A stretch of 64,000 nucleotides of DNA from an uncultured Clostridium sp. (GTDB lineage Bacteria; Bacillota; Clostridia; Lachnospirales; Lachnospiraceae), in the NCBI GenBank assembly GCA_937885015.1, contig CALAAS010000038.1, forward strand, positions 124,001 through 188,000, given 5' to 3'. Made by a program: the position numbers and the translations under genes. The stretch's first letter is position 1, and each line of letters starts with the position of its first letter. Under the pieces are notes generated by a model, which was not told where the DNA came from, made no database searches, and saw only the letters and a list, made by a program, of their open reading frames with translations. Shown in pieces: positions 16,216 to 24,826 of this stretch.

Positions 16216-17475
16216 TTATCTGTCATTTTTATCTGCACCAGTTCCATGCAGACTATGGTTCAGGCTCTCATAAAGCGGTCGTCTCACCTTTTTCCTGGTG
16301 ATTTCCACCAGTCCCAGCCTTGTCATATCCACCAGAACGGTTTTTACCGGATCTTTTTTCAGCTCTTCTCCAAGGAAGTCCATCAGCTGCTCCTGATCTT
16401 CTTTTTCTTCCATATCAATAAAATCCACAATGATAATACCGGAAAGATTTCGAAGCGAAAGCTGACGGACTATCTCCGCTGCTGCCTCCAGATTGATAGC
16501 GCGAATTGTCTCTGACGCCGTCTTTTTTCCAGTATATTTTCCTGTGTTCACATCCACCACGGTTAAAGCTTCTGTAGGGTCAATGACCAGATAGCCTCCG
16601 GATTTCAGCCATACCCTCCGCTCAGACGCACTTTTCAGTGCCGCCTCCAGGCGAGTCAGCTTTATGAGTGGCAGAGAGGGATCATCGTAGAAAGTCAGCT
16701 TTGTGGTCGTATCTCCCTGAACGGCAAAAAAATCCTCCATCGCCTGCCGGTATTCTGGAATATCTGTCACCACTTCTCCCAGAGAACCAACCCGGGCATC
16801 TCTAAGCGCCTGAATAAAAGGAGGAGTTCCCGCCTGCAAAAGGCTGTAGCAGGTCCGGCAGGCTGCCTGTGACAAAAGGCGCTCTGCCTTTTTAGTAAGC
16901 TCCCGAATCTCTGCCTCCAGTTCCCCATCTCCAGCTTCCGGAGCATTCGTTCGGACAATCAGGCCAAATCGGCCATCCAAAAAAAGCTGCAGGCGCTCTC
17001 GGATCTTCTTTTTCCACTCCTCATCCCGAAGCTTTGCCGAAAAACCGAGTCCCGGACGGCCCACGGTCAGGACGCTTAAACGCCCCGGAAAATTCAGACA
17101 GCTGGTAACAACCGGATCCTTCGTTTTTATGGCCTCTTTTTCCACCTGAATCAGGATCTCATCCCCCTGCCGGATGCGGTGCAGCGGCCCTGCCAGGGCA
17201 AAGGCCTGTGATGAAGCATACCTGGAAAGGGTATCCGTAAAAAGAGGTGGCGCCGGATCAGAGAGGCTCAAGTAGCCGGTAGCGCCATTGCCAAGATCCA
17301 CAAAGGCGGCATTGATATTTTTTACTACGTTTTTTACCTTTCCGATTCGGATATCCCCCAGAGAAACTCCGGCGGATCCCTCGTCCGCTTCGAGAATCAG
17401 AGAGCGAAAGACCCCATCCGTCTGAATGGCTGTCAGGGACTGATTTCTCCATCTGGTCACAATTACCCGATTCAC
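16216..17475 (-). CDS. Ribonuclease E/G family endoribonuclease
   Basis: 419 residues from a GTG at 17475, preceded by GGAGG and overlapping the upstream stop as GTGA. An S1-like RNA-binding region (NVVKNINAAFVDLGNGATGYL) is followed by the RNase E/G core, with catalytic acidic motifs VDVNTGKYTG and VDFIDME. There is no long C-terminal scaffold, so it is closer to RNase G in size. It cleaves single-stranded RNA 5' ends in the family. Confidence 0.9.
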   Translation of the reverse strand: MNRVIVTRWRNQSLTAIQTDGVFRSLILEADEGSAGVSLGDIRIGKVKNVVKNINAAFVDLGNGATGYLSLSDPAPPLFTDTLSRYASSQAFALAGPLHRIRQGDEILIQVEKEAIKTKDPVVTSCLNFPGRLSVLTVGRPGLGFSAKLRDEEWKKKIRERLQLFLDGRFGLIVRTNAPEAGDGELEAEIRELTKKAERLLSQAACRTCYSLLQAGTPPFIQALRDARVGSLGEVVTDIPEYRQAMEDFFAVQGDTTTKLTFYDDPSLPLIKLTRLEAALKSASERRVWLKSGGYLVIDPTEALTVVDVNTGKYTGKKTASETIRAINLEAAAEIVRQLSLRNLSGIIIVDFIDMEEKEDQEQLMDFLGEELKKDPVKTVLVDMTRLGLVEITRKKVRRPLYESLNHSLHGTGADKNDR

Positions 17476-18257
17476 AGAACTGCCTCCCCGGATGGTTCCA
17501 CGTCTGTTCCGAAATTCATCAACGGTACAAAATGCTGTGTACCGTCTTTTTCCTCTGCCGCATAGAGTTCCTCCCGTTCTACCTGGAAAGCAAATGGGCG
17601 CCACTCCAACCCTTCCTCCAGACAGAATGCCTCCAAAAGCTGCTCTGGTTTTCCATTGGCCGCGCTTCCGGATAAAAGGCGCAAAAACAGGCAGGGAGTT
17701 TTTTTCTCATCCAAATTGGCAGAGGATGATACAAGGCCGCGCTGCTCTGCTCTGATTTCGCAGATCAGGGGTTTTAAATCCACTGCCCGCTCGCCCTTTT
17801 TCGTCTGTTTCGTATAGGGAATGGACTCCTTCCTTCCAAAATCGGCAACGCGTTTCCAGAAAGCCCTTTCCTTCTCGCCGGACTCCGGCTTATATTCATC
17901 CTTAAACCAAACGGCATAATCCGCTGCGGCCACCTGGGACATGGCGTTTTTCGCCTCATCCGGGAGCAGACGATAACTTAAAATCTCCAGTCCCTCTGCG
18001 CTCACTTCATTGATTCTGCGGATCATTTCCTGAGAATCTTCCGTGGCGTGCACCTCAATATCCATATATTCACCGCAGCTTGTGAGCCCCACACTAAGAG
18101 GCGATGCAAAAGACATGATCTGATGGGGACTAAAGCCTTCGCTGTATCGGATTGCCACTTCCGCCCGCCGCATTACCTTCTGAAAATACCGCATTACATC
18201 CAGATGGCCGATAAACCGGAGCGGTCCCTGTTTTCTGAATTTAATTCGTATCTTCAT
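17472..18257 (-). CDS. TIGR03936-type radical-SAM-linked protein (DUF2344)
   Basis: 261 residues from the ATG at 18257, with GAAAGGAG before it; longer in-frame ORF sequence overlaps the upstream gene and is not used. The start RIKFRKQGPLRFIGHLDVMRYFQKVMRRA and SEGFSPHQIMSFASPLSVGLTS are hallmarks of the DUF2344/TIGR03936 family. It is always near the TIGR03960 radical SAM protein, here overlapping its end by 17 nt, and near RNase G. The joint function is not established. Confidence 0.88.
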   Translation of the reverse strand: MKIRIKFRKQGPLRFIGHLDVMRYFQKVMRRAEVAIRYSEGFSPHQIMSFASPLSVGLTSCGEYMDIEVHATEDSQEMIRRINEVSAEGLEILSYRLLPDEAKNAMSQVAAADYAVWFKDEYKPESGEKERAFWKRVADFGRKESIPYTKQTKKGERAVDLKPLICEIRAEQRGLVSSSANLDEKKTPCLFLRLLSGSAANGKPEQLLEAFCLEEGLEWRPFAFQVEREELYAAEEKDGTQHFVPLMNFGTDVEPSGEAVL

Positions 18258-20127
18258 GGCCACTCCTTTCTTCAAAACAGACTCCGCAGCCGAACTGGCG
18301 TACTCCACAGCCGGAGCAGCCGGCCCGGCAGTTGGGGGTTACCTTCTCCTGTTTTGCATGCTCCCACTCCCGTTTCAGAAATTCCTTTGAAACGCCCGCA
18401 TCAATGAAATCCCATGGGAATACCTCTTCCAGACTTCGTTCCCGGACTGTGTAAAAATCCATATCCACACCGCAGGCCTCAAAGGAATCCATCCATATTT
18501 CATTTTTAAAATGCTCGGACCAGGAATCGTAAAGCGCTCCACGCCGATAGGCCTCTTCGATGACTGCAGCCACCCGACGGTCTCCGCGGGCCAGAATTCC
18601 CTCCAGCACGGTTACATCCGCTTCATGCCAGTTATAGCGCAGGCTCTTTCGGTTTAACATTTCCTTCATTTTCCGGTTGACAATGCCGGCACGCTCCAAA
18701 AATTCTTCTTTGGTGCACATTCTCGCCCACTGGAAAGGAGTAAATGGCTTTGGCACAAAAAATGACGTACTGGCAGTAACCTGAACCTTTCCATGGCGCT
18801 GTTCCTTTGGAACGGTATCATAATATACCTCCGCCACCTTTTCCGACAGCTGTGCAATCCCTTCCATGTCCTCCACCGTTTCTGTGGGAAGACCCAGCAT
18901 GAAATAAAGCTTTACCCGGTTCCATCCACCTTTAAAGGCCTCGGTAGATCCATTGATGATATCTTCCTCCGTCAAGCCTTTATTGATGACATTGCGCAGA
19001 CGCTGAGAACCCGCTTCCGGTGCAAAGGTCAGACTGCTCTTTTTCACGTCCTGTACGCGGCTCATCACATCCAGCGAAAATGCGTCGATTCGCAGGGATG
19101 GCAGGGAGACATTGACGCCTTTCCCATCAAACTCATCCATCAGGAAATTTACCAGTTCCTGAAGCTTTGTATAGTCACTGGAGCTCAGGGAGCTCAGGGA
19201 TATTTCCTCATGCCCCGTATTTTTAAGCATGGCCTTTGCAAGGCGTTTCAGCTCCTCAAGACTTCTCTCCCGAACCGGCCGATACACCATACCAGCCTGA
19301 CAGAACCGGCATCCACGGATGCAGCCCCGCATGATCTCCAGCACTACGCGATCCTGAGTCGCCCGAAGAAAGGGAACGACCGGCTTTTCTGGATAATACG
19401 TATCGCTCATTTCGGTCACCAGCTGTTTTTTCACCGTTGCCGGGGCGCAGGGACGATTGGGTGTCATGGCAGCAATTGTTCCATCTTCCCGGTATGTGAC
19501 ATCGTAAAAAGCCGGCACATAGATTCCAGGGATTTTTGCTGCTTCCTCCAGAAATTCCAGGCGGCTTCCGCCTTTCTTTTTTATCTCCTTATAGCGATCC
19601 AGGAGTTCAAAATATACAACCTCGCCCTCTCCCATATAAAACAGGTCAAAAAACGGCGCAATGGGTTCCGGATTATAGGTACAGGGCCCCCCGCCAATGA
19701 CAATGGGATCATCCCAGGTTCTTTCCTCTGCATGAAGAGGGATCCCGGACAGATCCAGAATCTGCAGTATATTGGTATAACACATCTCATACTGCAGGGT
19801 AATTCCAAGAAAGTCAAAATCCCGGATCGGATCCTGGCTTTCCACAGCAAACAGCGGAATTTTCTTTTCCCGCATAATCTGATCCAAATCCGTCCACGGC
19901 GAATATACCCGTTCGCAGTAAACATCTTCCCGCCGGTTGAACATATCGTAGAGAATCTGAATACCAAGATGGGACATCCCAATCTCATACACATCCGGGA
20001 AACACATGGCAAACCGGATATCCACCTTTGACGGGTCTTTCATAACCGAATTTATTTCTCCCCCGATATAGCGGGCCGGCTGCTGGATGGTCAGAAGTAC
20101 TTCATCACTTAATGCTAATTTTCTCAT
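18241..20127 (-). CDS. TIGR03960-family radical SAM protein
   Basis: 628 residues. An N-terminal B12-binding-like region (about 30-170; DIRFAMCFPDVYEIGMSHLGIQILY) precedes the radical SAM core, whose [4Fe-4S] cysteines lie in CIRGCRFCQAG. The Cys-rich end (CRAGCSGCGVRQFGCGVC) could bind another cluster. It heads an operon with the DUF2344 partner, RNase G and the purine permease. Its substrate is not known; an RNA modification role is suggested only by the neighbours. The ATG lacks a strong ribosome binding site. Confidence 0.88.
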   Translation of the reverse strand: MRKLALSDEVLLTIQQPARYIGGEINSVMKDPSKVDIRFAMCFPDVYEIGMSHLGIQILYDMFNRREDVYCERVYSPWTDLDQIMREKKIPLFAVESQDPIRDFDFLGITLQYEMCYTNILQILDLSGIPLHAEERTWDDPIVIGGGPCTYNPEPIAPFFDLFYMGEGEVVYFELLDRYKEIKKKGGSRLEFLEEAAKIPGIYVPAFYDVTYREDGTIAAMTPNRPCAPATVKKQLVTEMSDTYYPEKPVVPFLRATQDRVVLEIMRGCIRGCRFCQAGMVYRPVRERSLEELKRLAKAMLKNTGHEEISLSSLSSSDYTKLQELVNFLMDEFDGKGVNVSLPSLRIDAFSLDVMSRVQDVKKSSLTFAPEAGSQRLRNVINKGLTEEDIINGSTEAFKGGWNRVKLYFMLGLPTETVEDMEGIAQLSEKVAEVYYDTVPKEQRHGKVQVTASTSFFVPKPFTPFQWARMCTKEEFLERAGIVNRKMKEMLNRKSLRYNWHEADVTVLEGILARGDRRVAAVIEEAYRRGALYDSWSEHFKNEIWMDSFEACGVDMDFYTVRERSLEEVFPWDFIDAGVSKEFLKREWEHAKQEKVTPNCRAGCSGCGVRQFGCGVCFEERSGHEDTN

Positions 20128-20357
20128 AAATACTTATTTTACCTGCTTTTCTTTGATATATGGGCGATAAAAACCACCCGTTTTTAACCTATTTTGTTAC
20201 TGAATTTTCTTGTTTTTCTGAGAACACACGCAATTTCATCATTACTTGTCATCAGACGTTAAAGCATATCATTTTATGCAGATCAGACCGCATTATTATA
20301 CGGTATTTCATGCGATTCCGCAACATAATCTTTCCTGAAGAATAAGGGAAACTTACA
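20128..20357. other. AT-rich intergenic stretch without a clear feature
   Basis: 230 bp between the start of the radical SAM gene and the end of the two-gene accessory module. No convincing promoter, terminator or RNA was seen; weak pairings such as GCATA/TATGC lack T runs. Base composition matches the AT-rich module rather than the radical SAM gene. Confidence 0.4.
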
Positions 20358-21428
20358 TTATGCAGGCAGTAAATTATCAACTCTGCTATGCGCTTCTTTT
20401 GTGATAAGATCCTGCAGTGTAAGGTAGCTTTCTTTATCGGGGATAGCCAATACAAGTCCCTTTGTATCCTCAATCTGTGTATATGCATTTCCGACAAGCA
20501 GTACATGCACTTCCTGAGCTTCTTCTGCGGTTTTCTTTGTTTTTCCACACTCAAGGAAAACGTAATCAAAAAGTGCTTCCATAAACTGCGGTTCTGCAAA
20601 AGACTCTATTATCTCCAAATGAGTGGAATAAATCATTTCAGGGAATCTGTTCATCATATAATAAGATTCAACTATATATTTATTCAAAATTTCTGCATAT
20701 ATCGGCAGAAGATACATCACAATCTTATATGCTTTTTCATAGCTTATGCTCCCCTGGCTTATATAATCTTTCATTTTTCGGAGATAGTCGCGGTATTGCC
20801 CCAGGAGATCCTCATAATCTGAAATTCTACAATCTCCATCCTGAATATGCTGCAGAAGTTCTTTGGTTTTAGAAATCAATTCAATGCCTGTATTGAAAAT
20901 TTCTGCTTCCTGAATATTCTTCACATCCAATATTGCACGGTGGATTTCTTCAATCTCATTCTGTAACCTATCAAGCTTCTTATTTACGGTAATAAATCCA
21001 GAAATACTTACGCCAATATTTACCACGGATATAGCTGCATTCAGAATAGACAGTGACTGAACCACATTCATTCCCTGTGCGATTTTATCAATATTTACCG
21101 ACATATCCTTTGTAATTTCCAGGACTTTTTTTACATCCTTGCCAACCTTTTTTATTTCACGTCGTACCATTTCAGTCTGAACATTGTTTGTCAAGGAAGA
21201 AATCGTGCCAACCATGCCCATTGCCGGAACTTTTGTGAGGATACTTGAAACCATTTTTTGACCATTACTGCTATCCAAAGCGCATTTTACAATTCCGGAT
21301 ATCTTACCGTCAGCCTGGCGCACCACGATCTCGACAAATTTTTCATCCAGCTTTCCATTTTTTAAAGCTTTAACTGGAATATCTTTGACCAGTTCTTTCA
21401 CTGTGAGTTCAATTTTAGGCGTAATCAT
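20358..21428 (-). CDS. Unknown helical protein with a membrane-like segment
   Basis: 356 residues, not recognised. Predicted mostly helical: a basic N-terminal half with heptad-like stretches (REIKKVGKDVKKVLEITKDM), a hydrophobic stretch at about 122-150 (SLSILNAAISVVNIGVSISGF) and then a long amphipathic helix (KKLDRLQNEIEEIHRAI). This helix-hydrophobic hairpin-helix layout resembles alpha-pore-forming proteins, but no family motif was seen. The start overlaps the upstream stop as ATGA, so the two proteins are probably made together. AT-rich, suggesting acquisition. Confidence 0.6.
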   Translation of the reverse strand: MITPKIELTVKELVKDIPVKALKNGKLDEKFVEIVVRQADGKISGIVKCALDSSNGQKMVSSILTKVPAMGMVGTISSLTNNVQTEMVRREIKKVGKDVKKVLEITKDMSVNIDKIAQGMNVVQSLSILNAAISVVNIGVSISGFITVNKKLDRLQNEIEEIHRAILDVKNIQEAEIFNTGIELISKTKELLQHIQDGDCRISDYEDLLGQYRDYLRKMKDYISQGSISYEKAYKIVMYLLPIYAEILNKYIVESYYMMNRFPEMIYSTHLEIIESFAEPQFMEALFDYVFLECGKTKKTAEEAQEVHVLLVGNAYTQIEDTKGLVLAIPDKESYLTLQDLITKEAHSRVDNLLPA

Positions 21429-22828
21429 GATACAATTCGTACCTCCCTGTCCACTGTATAGCCATAAATCAAGCTTGTGAGTGCATGGATCATGTGTTTT
21501 TTCTTTGTTTCTTTATCTGAATTTTTTTTATCTGCATATAATGCGACAAAGAACTTTGCCGGATATTCCGAATCAATATTAAAATTAAAATCGCAAACCT
21601 GTTCTCTGCGAGTGTCATCGTAGATCCGATTATAGAATCCCAGGAACATTGCTACAAAGTCAGCCAGCTCTTCAAAATCAACCGTGCCCTTTTCGACCTG
21701 TGCTGACTTAAAACGTTCATAATATTTACCTGCGCGGGAGTTTTCTTTGATACATGCTTCTGATTTTTTAATCATTCCTTTTAAATATATGATATAATCG
21801 GGCAGAAGATTTTCTATACTTGTACGGAATTCAAATGTATACTGCGCAATGGTATTAAAAAAAACTTCGGATACCTTTTCTTTATCTTCACCAAGCTCTT
21901 GCTTGGACAGAAAATTCATGTCTTTCGCAAATCGCCGGAATTCCTCGTTTGATAGATCATTCATTTTATCCTGGAATATCTGCACCGCTTCACTCATATT
22001 GGATTTGAGGCTGGCATTTTTATTGGTTGAATAATCTCGTACAAATTTCCAGCCAATCGCTTCCGTAAGAGAAAATCCTGTGGCTGCGTTTACTGCATTA
22101 CCAAATACCGGAAGCCAACCGATCGTAACTGCAGACAGGTTCCTTCCTGCGTAAGAGCCTGCGCAGCTGTACAAAATTGATCTGGCGGCAGCTTTTGTCA
22201 TTTTCACGTTAAAAACATTTCCAAGTTTGATAAGCATTACTATCTGAATCGGAGTAATAACTATGGTATCACTTAATGGAATATGAGGCGTTGAACCTAT
22301 CGCGCCGCAGGCCATGGATGCTGTGTGTATTATTTTTTTACACTCGTCATACTCCTTCTTGGTAATAAGATCCTTAATATCCTTGACTGGGCCTGATTTA
22401 TTACCCGTATAAAGATTAAAACCTTTGCTGTAATTTTCCAGATCAATAAATAGGCTCAAAAGGCCACTCGCTGTTAACGAATTAAAGGAACCTGAGGCAA
22501 TAGTAACGCCATTAAAAAGAACCAGGTTAAGGTTTTTGCCATCCAATTCATGCGTTCTAATTTCATCGTATTCAACATAATACGTACTATCCATTATCCG
22601 CGATATATAACAACCATTTTCTGCAAATAAGATACCTGCTTTGCAGTTGGATAAGATTGAACTGTCCCAAAATCCAATGAGTTCATCATAAACCACAGGC
22701 AGTTTCAAACCCTTAAAAATATTGTTCATCATCTTATCCGTCATGTCTGCTTTTAAATAGAGTCTATTTTCAGTGTCATCTTTCAGATGTTTTCTGATTA
22801 TATTCGTCAAATACAAGCCTTTATCCAT
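21425..22828 (-). CDS. Unknown protein with a DUF697/EcsC-like membrane-associated domain
   Basis: 467 residues. Residues ~1-150 are beta-rich and may form a PH/GRAM-like fold (GILFAENGCYISR ... YYVEYDEI). Residues ~165-270 carry a DUF697-like pattern, ACGAIGSTPHIPLSDTIVITPIQ then LPVFGNAVNAATGFSLTEAIG, seen in GTPase-associated and EcsC-type membrane proteins. No GTPase domain is present. The C-terminal half is helical and charged. A strong promoter precedes it, and the downstream gene overlaps by 4 nt. A conflict, envelope-stress or membrane-remodelling role is only a guess. Confidence 0.6.
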   Translation of the reverse strand: MDKGLYLTNIIRKHLKDDTENRLYLKADMTDKMMNNIFKGLKLPVVYDELIGFWDSSILSNCKAGILFAENGCYISRIMDSTYYVEYDEIRTHELDGKNLNLVLFNGVTIASGSFNSLTASGLLSLFIDLENYSKGFNLYTGNKSGPVKDIKDLITKKEYDECKKIIHTASMACGAIGSTPHIPLSDTIVITPIQIVMLIKLGNVFNVKMTKAAARSILYSCAGSYAGRNLSAVTIGWLPVFGNAVNAATGFSLTEAIGWKFVRDYSTNKNASLKSNMSEAVQIFQDKMNDLSNEEFRRFAKDMNFLSKQELGEDKEKVSEVFFNTIAQYTFEFRTSIENLLPDYIIYLKGMIKKSEACIKENSRAGKYYERFKSAQVEKGTVDFEELADFVAMFLGFYNRIYDDTRREQVCDFNFNIDSEYPAKFFVALYADKKNSDKETKKKHMIHALTSLIYGYTVDREVRIVS

Positions 22829-22894
22829 CTTGCTTCATCTCCGCAAATTACTTGTGCGATGCCTATACGCAATCTCAAAAAGTATTATATCAAT

Positions 22895-22923
22895 AGTATA
22901 GTTCAGGTATTTATAACCGTCAA
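22895..22923 (-). promoter_or_regulatory. Promoter of the two-gene accessory module
   Basis: On the minus strand TTGACG (22923-22918) and TATACT (22900-22895) are spaced 17 bp, about 65 nt before the first start codon. Confidence 0.7.
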
Positions 22924-22942
22924 CTATCCGTTTAATGTATTC

Positions 22943-22978
22943 AAAAAAGCCAGCAGCAGGTCTTACCCCGCCACCGGC
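22943..22978 (-). terminator. Terminator after the GntR gene
   Basis: On the minus strand a 12-bp stem (GCCGGTGGCGGG with CCTGCTGCTGGC, four wobble pairs) is followed by six T. It separates the catabolic cluster from the module promoter just downstream. Confidence 0.75.
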
Positions 22979-23046
22979 AATTTTAATTTTATCGTAACTA
23001 TTCAGGACGCGAAAAGATGTGTCAAATTTCATCTTATATTTAACAA

Positions 23047-23793
23047 TTACAGAGAAGGTTCCGTTTCTCTTTCATATACATATAAAGAAAAACGTCCTCC
23101 ATTGATCAGCTGAATCCCGTAATACAACGGCTGATCATTCTGATCATAAACGGTACTTCGGACAAACAGAAGGCAGGATCCCTTTCGTACTCCCAGCTGT
23201 GCGGCCTCCGCGGATGTTGCCCGGCAAAGCTCGATTACTTTCTCAGAACTTGCCACCCGGGCACCGCTCTGCTCCCTCAGGTAATCAAAAAGAGAATTAT
23301 CATCAAACCTGGCGTCCAAAAGAAAGGAATATTTCAGAGGGAAATAACTTCTTTCAATCTGAACCGGATCCTGATCGGCATATCGAAGCCTGGAAACCAG
23401 TACTACGCTGCTGCCCGGCTCTACTCCAAGTCCGGCGGCTACGTTTCCATCTGCTTCCACCAGACGGTTCTCCAGCATTTTCGCTCCCGGTTTCACCCCG
23501 ATCTGTTCGCACATTTCACTGAAACTCTGAAGCTTTTTCATATTTCTGGAAAGCTTTGGTTTCGTAATAAATGTGCCTTTCCCCTGTTTTTTCTCCACCA
23601 GCCTCTGTTCCACCAGTTCATTGACTGCCCGCCTCACTGTAATGCGGCTTACCTCATACATATCCGCCAGATCTGTCTCTACAGGCAGGCGTCCGGTCTC
23701 ACTGTATACTCCCGTTTCAATATCGTGTTTCAGTTGCTGGAATACCTGCTCATAAAGCGGTACAATACTGTCATTGTTTAATTTATTTCCCAC
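23047..23793 (-). CDS. GntR/HutC-family regulator, paralogue 1
   Basis: 248 residues from a GTG with AAAGGAG upstream. A GntR winged helix (PLYEQVFQQLKHDIETGVY ... SRITVRRAVNEL ... GKGTFI) is followed by a UTRA ligand domain ending GGRFSLYVYE. It closely resembles the regulator at 36649-37380, most of all in the UTRA half, while the DNA-binding half is more divergent. It lies 26 nt after the deglycase gene and closes the catabolic operon. FrlR-like regulators of Amadori catabolism belong to this subfamily. Confidence 0.9.
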   Translation of the reverse strand: MGNKLNNDSIVPLYEQVFQQLKHDIETGVYSETGRLPVETDLADMYEVSRITVRRAVNELVEQRLVEKKQGKGTFITKPKLSRNMKKLQSFSEMCEQIGVKPGAKMLENRLVEADGNVAAGLGVEPGSSVVLVSRLRYADQDPVQIERSYFPLKYSFLLDARFDDNSLFDYLREQSGARVASSEKVIELCRATSAEAAQLGVRKGSCLLFVRSTVYDQNDQPLYYGIQLINGGRFSLYVYERETEPSL

Positions 23794-23819
23794 TGTTCTC
23801 CTTTATCAATCATCAAACA

Positions 23820-24818
23820 TCAATAATCAAACTTCCACATATAACGGCGGTAGCTCATGGGATGCATGCGTACGTCGGCCATAGCGGTGATGAACTGCTT
23901 CGTCAGCGGGTGCAGAAGCGCTGCGTTAAAATATTCTGCGACACTCTCATCAATGGCATCCAGTCCAAGCTCCTTTGCATCCAGAACCCAATGATGGCCG
24001 CCGAACTTATCGAGAAATCTCTCAGCTCTGTCATCCACCGGTCTGGTGCGTCCTACGCTCTTTACAAGCAGGATAGCCAGATCTTTATCGCAGGTTTCAA
24101 ATGCTCCGTGGAAATATTCTCCTGAATGGATCGGCACGCAATGTACAGTCTGCATCTCCTGGAAGAAGCAGAATGCATCGGAATACGCAACTTCCCAGGC
24201 GGCACCGCTGGCCATCACATTCCACACGGTATCATCTTTATACGTCATGGCAAACTTGGCTGCATCTGCCTTCACACTGTTATAAGCATTCCCATAAATC
24301 TCCGGCAGCTTTTCAAAACCCTCCAGCGCTTTTTCATATCCATCATACTGATCATACTCTTTTAACAGCCAGAATGCAATTTTTAAAGCCGTTCCCTGGC
24401 TGTTGCAGTGTACCAGGGTCGGATCCTGATACCACTCATCTGCATGATAATAGGTAATATAGTAATCGGCTGTCTGGGCAGTCAGAGAATCTGCATAGCC
24501 GGTCAGGCCCACTGTCACAGCACCTTTTTCTTTCGCTACGCGAAGTGCTTCCACCGTCTCAGCCGTCGCTTTGGTGGAGGTGGCAATCACCAGAGACTGC
24601 TTATCGATATTCTTTGGCGTCGCATTGACAAATTCACCGCTGTTATACCCCTGAATCCGCAGGCTGCTCTCCTGATTTAAAAGAAAGCGGGCGGGATAGG
24701 AGGATGCAAAAGATCCTCCGCAGGCTACAAATACAACCTGTTTTAATCCACCGTTTTTATCAAGATCCGCTTTGACCTTCTGCATTACTTCATTGACTTC
24801 ATTCAATCCTTTAATCAT
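23820..24818 (-). CDS. FrlB-like SIS-domain deglycase
   Basis: 332 residues with two sugar-isomerase (SIS) halves: VFVACGGSFASSYPARFLL and IATSTKATAETVEAL in the first, NVMASGAAWEVAYSDAFCF and IHSGEYFHGAFE in the second. The SGEYFHG motif and the tyrosine-rich end (YRRYMWKFDY) match FrlB, which splits fructoselysine-6-phosphate into glucose-6-phosphate and lysine, and its glucoselysine/fructose-asparagine relatives. The nearby kinase and epimerase genes make the same pathway logic likely. The amine partner is unknown. Confidence 0.82.
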   Translation of the reverse strand: MIKGLNEVNEVMQKVKADLDKNGGLKQVVFVACGGSFASSYPARFLLNQESSLRIQGYNSGEFVNATPKNIDKQSLVIATSTKATAETVEALRVAKEKGAVTVGLTGYADSLTAQTADYYITYYHADEWYQDPTLVHCNSQGTALKIAFWLLKEYDQYDGYEKALEGFEKLPEIYGNAYNSVKADAAKFAMTYKDDTVWNVMASGAAWEVAYSDAFCFFQEMQTVHCVPIHSGEYFHGAFETCDKDLAILLVKSVGRTRPVDDRAERFLDKFGGHHWVLDAKELGLDAIDESVAEYFNAALLHPLTKQFITAMADVRMHPMSYRRYMWKFDY

Positions 24819-24826
24819 GGTTTACC

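Noticed and set aside
18793..20031. 412-residue plus-strand ORF
   Set aside because: Antisense to the TIGR03960 radical SAM gene, with no family motifs; an overlap by-product.
22835..23032. 65-residue minus-strand ORF upstream of the DUF697-like gene
   Set aside because: It runs through the GntR terminator and a consensus promoter and has no recognisable content.
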